NCBI GenBank assembly: GCA_000969725.1
Contig: JXSR01S067936.1
Length of the DNA stretch: 33,922 nt
Direction: 5' to 3' (one strand)
Origin: Ophiothrix spiculata
Lineage: Eukaryota > Echinodermata > Ophiuroidea > Amphilepidida > Ophiotrichidae
Numbering within the stretch: position 1 is the stretch's first letter; every line of letters begins with the position of its first letter. Made by a program: the position numbers and the translations under genes. The notes beneath the pieces were generated by a model. The model saw only the letters and a list, made by a program, of their open reading frames with translations, made no database searches and was not told the DNA's origin. This document shows, piece by piece, positions 28,338-33,922 of this stretch.

Positions 28338-29833
28338 TTGTATTTGTTTTACTATACCTCAATAAATATTTCGCTGAGTGTGATGTTATCACATCAAAAC
28401 ATCACACAAAAATGTCTATTCTTCTCGGTTACCGTATAAATTGCTAACTGATATTAAAATGATATCAGATTGACTTTGATGTTATATAATATATTTGGAA
28501 AACAAAATTGTGTTTTTAAAGTAAAATTTTGAAGCATTTTAATGTCAATAAAGCCATATGTTACGTTAGTGGTGCAACAGATACGTTATGTATATTTTAT
28601 TCCCCCCTGTGAATATGCCGCAATGCATTAAAAAGGGGAATGCTATAATATTATTAACACTCATCGAGTGTAAAAAGTAAGTTGGTAAGTATGCAGAGTT
28701 GCCCATTTACGTACGATTTAGAAAAGAATCGAACAGATACGTTATGACAGATACGATCTTAAAGAGGCGGAAATATAATGATTAACGAAAATCAAGTGTA
28801 TATCAAAATCTCCCATGCACTGTTTCTTCTTCTGAAACCATAAGAGTTTATGATTGTGTATGTTTTTTATGAGTTATTAGTAGTTGAAATTTTAACATTT
28901 CTGAGACCAAAGTTGCACGATTTATCGGAAAATGAGTCTAGAAAGGAATTGTGTTACAGTTCTGAAAATATAAATTATCCGCATTATTTTTCAAATTTTG
29001 GAAATGTATACTTTGTTTTGAATTCAAAATATAAAGACTTTATATACACCTCAAATAACAAAGAAAAACATTTGCACTGCATTAACGTGATACTAGTGGA
29101 AGATCCTTTCGAGTGATGACATCGGGTAAAATTCCTGCGTGCAATGACATTATAGACATTGCCTTTCCTTGCCATAACATTTATTTTCGCAATACTGCTC
29201 AAGATATTGATACCAAAACCAGCATCAATGCCTCATTTGTTTGTTTGCTGTCATACGAGTGTACTTGTTTGCATTTAAAATAAATATTGAATTCTACGTA
29301 CATTCGCAGTTGGAGCTTCATGTTTTAGATTTCACCTGAACTCATTTGCTACTTATTACATCTCTTTACTTGAACTACTACAAATGGAGAGAGGATGTAT
29401 CAATTACATTTTAAGTCATCCATCAAAACATATCCGTCTTTGAAAAAGATTATCTTTATATTACATCTCCAACTATAAAATTATTTCATTACATAGACCT
29501 AGGTGGGAATCTTAGAATGCCACTCTGATTGAATAAGCTAACTTCATTTCATGAAGTTGTTACCTTTGGCGTTTATTTCCAAATAGAATATAAATTTATT
29601 TTGTAACACTGCATGTAGGATGGAGCAAGCCAATCTACCAGTAACAGCTGGAACGGCTTCCAGTAGGAGGATGTTAATTTGAGTTGCTCTCTGGGAATCA
29701 TATGTGAATGTTAATGTAATGTCTTATATGCTTCTTGGTATTTGTTATTTTCTTTTATATAACTCATCCATAGATTCTAGTCATTTGATTGGTAAGATTG
29801 TAACACATGACCACTTTTTATTTTTACCATCAA
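28338..29833. other. AT-rich stretch without recognised features
   Basis: ACAGATACGTTATG occurs at about 28578 and 28734 in the same direction. Otherwise only chance frames. Confidence 0.45.
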
Positions 29834-30135
29834 TGTCATCCGAAAGACCCCCTATTTGAATCTACTGTCACTCAATTGCACCCTATTCTTTAAAATTCCT
29901 TGTCATTAAAACAAGCTTTGTCGTTCAAAATTGGTCCATTTTTCTTAATTTGATGTAATTTTTCGATACATTTGTCGAAATTGTGCGAGTTCTTTGGCCA
30001 TTTTGATCTGGAAAGATCCTACTTTTTAGGAATTGTGCCAAAATACTACACATTTTCTGTATTCGGTCACTGAGAGGCCCCCTTTTGACCAATTCTGTCA
30101 CTCAAAGACCTTACATATTTCCTTGGCATCCAACC
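29834..30135. repeat. GTCACT-type repeat, two diverged units about 230 bp apart
   Basis: Unit one has GTCATCCGAAAGACCCCCTA, then CTGTCACTCAATTGCACCCTA and TTCCTTGTCAT. Unit two has GTCACTGAGAGGCCCCCTTTT, then CTGTCACTCAAAGACCTTACA and TTCCTTGGCAT. Each unit is itself built from GTCACT-plus-AAAGACCCC words, suggesting an old short-unit satellite. Confidence 0.6.
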
Positions 30136-31081
30136 ACAAACAATGCACATACTCCACGATTTGACTAACTTTTAATCATTTTACCTTTTATTCCATCCCT
30201 CAGAAGAACTGGAAGCACCGTGCAAGTATGGCGGGAGTTGCAGATAACATTTTAGGATGGACTCTCGTGAAATCAAGCCGATAATCCCCTTAAAATCGCA
30301 TCTTATCTGATGGATACATCATAGTCTGGAAGAAAAATAAGGTGATAAGTAGAGCTATTAATTAATTTGGCCAAAATGAGTTTTGAACTTACCTTTACAT
30401 GTAAAAGAATAGGCGGGCTATTTTGTGCATGTGGCGTGAATATAGTGATACCTGATACCTATGTCTGCATCTTAGAAGGTACTAATAAGCACATATTAAA
30501 GCCAATTAAGAAAAAACAGATGGTACGCAGATTTGAAAATAAATTCAAATTATTGATAAAAACCATACATTATATTAGTGCCCAAACCACTAGGGGTTCA
30601 GATTCTCATTTGTGAAAATAAGGAAAATATTAAACTTTTCATCACAAGACCCTAGGGATATCTAAGTAGATTAATTGGCTTACATCCTACATTCGTGTTT
30701 ATTTGTATGTACATTTAACAAACTCTGACGATCCTTATTTTTTTATCTAGGCATTTCATTTTTTTTTTTGGAACAAATGAGACTTAATTATTGTGTTTAC
30801 AAAATCCCTAAAGTCATACGCTGCAAAACTGCCGGTATTAAATGTGGAACGCTACGCTTGTGTTGAGTACTTGGTGTTTCTCTTGGTGTTAAGGGGTTTT
30901 CTCAGGGAAATACCCTTGCTTACGAAATGCCTGTATCTCAAAATCGAGCACAATTTATATTCGTTATCTGCACAAATAAATCTACCAGATATTAAATTTT
31001 TCATTTGTATCTCTGAGAAAACCCAGGCACTACAATCGGGCTCGACTGATTTGGTTTATTGACAACTCTCTTAAACTCTTA
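30136..31081. other. stretch without a gene; one short inverted pair
   Basis: GGGTTTTCTCAGGGAAATAC (about 30894-30913) and its near complement GTATCTCTGAGAAAACCC (31006-31023) face each other 90 bases apart. The 89-codon frame between is not convincing as a gene. Confidence 0.4.
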
Positions 31082-31297
31082 CGCTCTTAAAATTATCTAA
31101 CTCTTGTTGAGTAGAAAATGACTCAACGGTCACAGCTCATTTTGTTGAGTAAAATCTTACTCAACGTTAGGTAAACTTTGCTCAATGTTGGGTAAACTTT
31201 GCTCAACGTTGAGTAAGATGTGCTCATCAACATTGAGTAATATTGACTTAACCGAGTAAGATTTTACTCAACAAAGAGTAAAATAATTTTTAGAGTG
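31082..31297. mobile_element. TTGAGTAA-rich MITE with CACTCTAAAAA-type ends
   Basis: The left arm 31082-31113 (CGCTCTTAAAATTATCTAAC...TTGAGTA) and the right arm 31265-31297, whose complement begins CACTCTAAAAATTATTTTAC, are inverted copies with some changes. Between them, TTGAGTAA/TTACTCAA words alternate and GGTAAACTTTGCTCAA is tandemly doubled. Ends of the form CACT-N-TAAAAA are known in CACTA (EnSpm) elements, which suggests that group. No matching 3-bp target duplication is visible and the left tip has changed, so this is tentative. Confidence 0.65.
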
Positions 31298-31513
31298 CAG
31301 GGCCTCACCTGAAAATTATTGAAGATTATTGCACAACAGCTTAGATACCTTTTTTTTTCCAAAAATGAGTTTTTGGTAGATTCTTACAATCCTTTAACTT
31401 GTGCATCATAATGGCAAAAAAATGTTATAAAATCTTGCTAAGTGGGTTAAAATCCCGAAAATGGTGATCAAACATCGGTGTGTGGTGCAGTATTTTATTT
31501 CAAATCGCTTACA

Positions 31514-31718
31514 CTATACTTAGATCAACACCAAATAGGCAGGCTTCTGCACATCATGAATTAATACAGATAAGCGCGTGTGTACATGAACACAGCACAA
31601 CTGCACGAGACGCAGCGCGCGTAATACATGCGACTTGCGTGTAAGTGAGATTTTGTTTACTTGCGGATGACAAAAAAGGCTCATAATCCCCGCCTATTTA
31701 GTGTTGATTCAAGTATAG
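31514..31718. mobile_element. inverted-repeat element, 205 bp
   Basis: The ends 31514-31540 and 31692-31718 are inverted copies matching at about 24 of 27 positions (CTATACTTAGATCAACACC, then AAATAGGC). The inner 150 bases are GC- and TG-rich (GACGCAGCGCGCG, GTGTGTACATG) and not self-complementary. No coding capacity and no clear target duplication. Confidence 0.7.
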
Positions 31719-32135
31719 CAGAGATGCTCAAATACACGAAAGAGCTACGGATTTTCAGGTAGTCTGTAAAAGCAGCCATTTCTTTTCGGTGTAAGTAAAT
31801 GGTGATTTGTGCATGCTGCACGTGTGGTAATTAAACTAAATAAACGAAGACCTTGAACACGATTTGATACTTAAAGACAGCAAACAGCACGGCGATTATC
31901 TGACACAGTGAAAAGTATCAACATTCTATCGGGAGCCTCGGAAGGTATCAGCACCAATAAAGTGTTGAATTACCACCATGGGTTGTAAATTAAATTTAGA
32001 TTCGATTAAAACAACTTGAACAATAATTTACAAATAACAAAAAATGGTGTTGATCTCTCACAACAATGCTTCAGTGTTAAGTCAACACCCTCCGTGTTAC
32101 TTTTAATACAGAAGTTTTGCACAGATAAAACAAAA
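31719..32135. other. stretch without recognised features
   Basis: GTGTTAAGTCAACAC, a near palindrome at 32074-32088, is the only word of note. No gene seen. Confidence 0.4.
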
Positions 32136-32512
32136 AGGTTTGCTAGTTCCAAGATTCGCTAGTCCGAAAATAAAATAGGGTTTGCAAGTCTAAAATGTAT
32201 TTTACCCGAGGGTTCGTTAGTCTGAATATGTAATAGAGTTCGCTAGTCAAACAATAAGTGGAACCGCTTGTCCGAATGTTCGCTAGCTCGAAAATAATGT
32301 TTGTTAGTTCCGAAAATGAAATTCGATTTGCCAGTCCAAAAACGAAATAAAAGTTTGTGAGTCCGAAAATGAAATAAGATTTGCCAGTCTGTAAATGAAA
32401 TAAGGGTCCCTAGTCCGAAAATGAACTATCACTAGCTGACCTTATTTTTTGGTTATCGGGCTAGTGAACCCCGCTTCATTTTCGGACAAGCAAGTCAACG
32501 GATTGGCGAACA
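32136..32512. repeat. minisatellite of TTCGCTAGTCCGAAAATGAAATA units, last unit inverted
   Basis: About a dozen imperfect units of 22-30 bases run from 32136 to 32430 in one direction (TTTGCTAGT, TTCGCTAGTCCGAAAAT and variants such as TTTGCCAGT). After a 25-base break, GGGCTAGTGAACCCCGC and TTCATTTTCGGACAAGC (32459-32491) are the same unit read on the other strand. The array plus reversed unit could be an element with terminal inverted repeats and expanded inner copies. Confidence 0.85.
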
Positions 32513-33922
32513 TTGTGACTATTGATAAAGCGATAGACAACTCTTAAGTTGCCAGTCTCCATTGCTTACTATGAATTTCTGATCGTTATATCATAAACCC
32601 CAAGTTGAATATAATCAATACAACTAGCAAAATATATATGAAGCTATTGCCTTAAAATGGCAAGAATATATGACAATTTTTTATCAGACAGTTTAGAGTT
32701 AAGGTAGAATATTAAACAACCGTGATTAATTGATTTGTCCTTTGTCTTGCCTTGCCTCGGTTGTTAGTTTCTTTGTCATCTTGTGCACGCAGTTCTTACG
32801 TATCAGTCTTCTAGGGTAGATAGTTCAGTGATGTACATACTGTTTTTCTAAGTGAAAATGATGACCCCCCCCCAAAAAAAAAAAAGAAAAGAAAACAATC
32901 ACGATCCCTCTAATGAAATCGCTAAAGGCGAAAGATAACTAGTTTATATATCTTTAGTTCAATTCTAGTGTGTAAAGAAAGACAATAAACAGATTTATGT
33001 TACAGATACATTGTGTGGAAGCGTTCTGATATTCTATGCAGCTCAACATACCCGATTTTCTATGTTACTCAACATCTGAAACAGTCACAAACCAGGAAGG
33101 GATTAAACATCAATAATATCTGTAAGTTGAATATAGTTTTTATTATATAATCTATCCAATCTCATTAAATCAAGATTTTAAGAAATAGGTCACACTATTA
33201 TACTATAACCGTAGATTAAAGAAGGTACAGATAGCAAAAGGGACTATTTGCATTCTAAAAGTTCGGCTAAGTCGGGGCAGGTTAATTAAGGTTCCGATGT
33301 AAGTTTGGTGTGATGTAATGAGGTCATCGCTGACAGTAAGTTTTTAAAAAATTAGCACGGGAATGCGTAACTTTAAACAGTTTATCAGATGGCAGATAGT
33401 TGAATTGGACGAATGGATATTGTACATAATTTACAACAAGGACCATATCCCCAATGCTAGTTTGTCATGTGTAAACATGACATCCTTAAATTTGTCAACA
33501 ACAAAAAAAACCTGTAGTCGTAACTTTGATCTTGATTTTGTTCTCTGTTCAGCTATTTACTTATTAAGGTTGTTTTCCTTTTTCTTTTCCTTTTCAATAT
33601 TTGACAATCCTGACATATAAAGACCTATCGGGTCATTTTAAAAAAGATAAAATGTTTTTCTTGTTTTTATTATTCAATAAGTAAGATGATGTTCAAGGTA
33701 CGCTTTTTATTACTCTTTGTCATATGTATTTGAAAAATTCATAGTCGTCCATTAGCTTCACCATGAACTTTCTACTTCAAGGTAAGATTTTAAAAACAGG
33801 CATATAACGTGAATAAGAATGAAATGGAAAACAGATTACAGCCAGACTTAATATGACTTTTCAAGTGACGATGAAAACTTCAATCCACGGAAAAAATATA
33901 AATGAAAAAAGAATATAAAAGA
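32513..33922. other. AT-rich stretch without recognised features
   Basis: Holds a C9 run followed by an A-rich tract near 32866-32899. The 85-codon open stretch at 33363-33620 ends in low-complexity phenylalanine and serine and is taken as chance. No repeat or RNA gene identified. Confidence 0.45.

Noticed and set aside
30793..31062. 89-codon plus-strand frame
   Set aside because: Bounded by a short inverted repeat and without motifs; probably repeat-derived.

Overview
This window looks like non-coding, repeat-rich nuclear DNA from an animal, most likely a marine invertebrate. It is AT-rich and has no dense open reading frames, no operon-like layout and no ribosome-binding sites. It carries decayed LINE fragments, tRNA-derived SINE-like sequences, many short inverted-repeat elements, minisatellites, and a 745-base run of N typical of a scaffolded shotgun assembly. 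I cannot name the species from sequence alone. I found no complete protein-coding gene. Nearly every open frame is a chance frame of 60-100 codons. The exceptions are three broken pieces of non-LTR retrotransposons and two weak exon candidates (407-682 minus, 16734-16880 plus).

Layout. 0-1 kb: a doubtful minus-strand frame, then two adjacent minisatellites. 1.8-5.5 kb: a self-complementary element, the broken 3' end of an RTE-type LINE with its (GAT)n tail, two copies of a G-run/C-run repeat, a 287-bp tandem duplication and short direct repeats. 5.7-6.6 kb: two inverted-repeat elements; the second has mariner-like ends and TA on both sides. 6.9-9.8 kb: a mosaic of one repeat family, including a 1.5-kb unit with about 180-bp inverted ends and a 0.5-kb tandem duplication carrying a Pol III B box. 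10.5-12.7 kb: two tRNA-like sequences head to head, a GCCGTACG-rich repeat, and an element with about 94-bp inverted ends and a perfect 10-bp target duplication. 13.7-14.5 kb: a minus-strand RTE fragment and the C-terminal end of a CR1/L2-like LINE.

15-19 kb: mostly unique AT-rich sequence with small repeats, a tetranucleotide microsatellite and a strong 28-bp hairpin. 19.1-21.2 kb: an element with 39-bp inverted ends that contains the assembly gap, followed by a nested pair in which a TTAA-flanked element sits inside another inverted-repeat element. 22.3-23.3 kb: a SINE-like head whose tail was caught in a 0.45-kb tandem duplication. 26-28.4 kb: a tRNA-like relic, a compound GC-rich inverted repeat and a foldback. 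29.8-32.5 kb: a duplicated GTCACT repeat, two more inverted-repeat elements and a minisatellite whose last unit lies in the opposite direction. The remainder is featureless.

No genes act together here. The window is best read as an intergenic or intronic graveyard of transposable elements. The most informative parts are the nested insertion at 20.4-21.2 kb, the element with a clean target duplication at 12.4-12.7 kb, and the head-to-head tRNA-like pair at 10.5-10.9 kb. I did not see an undescribed gene system.
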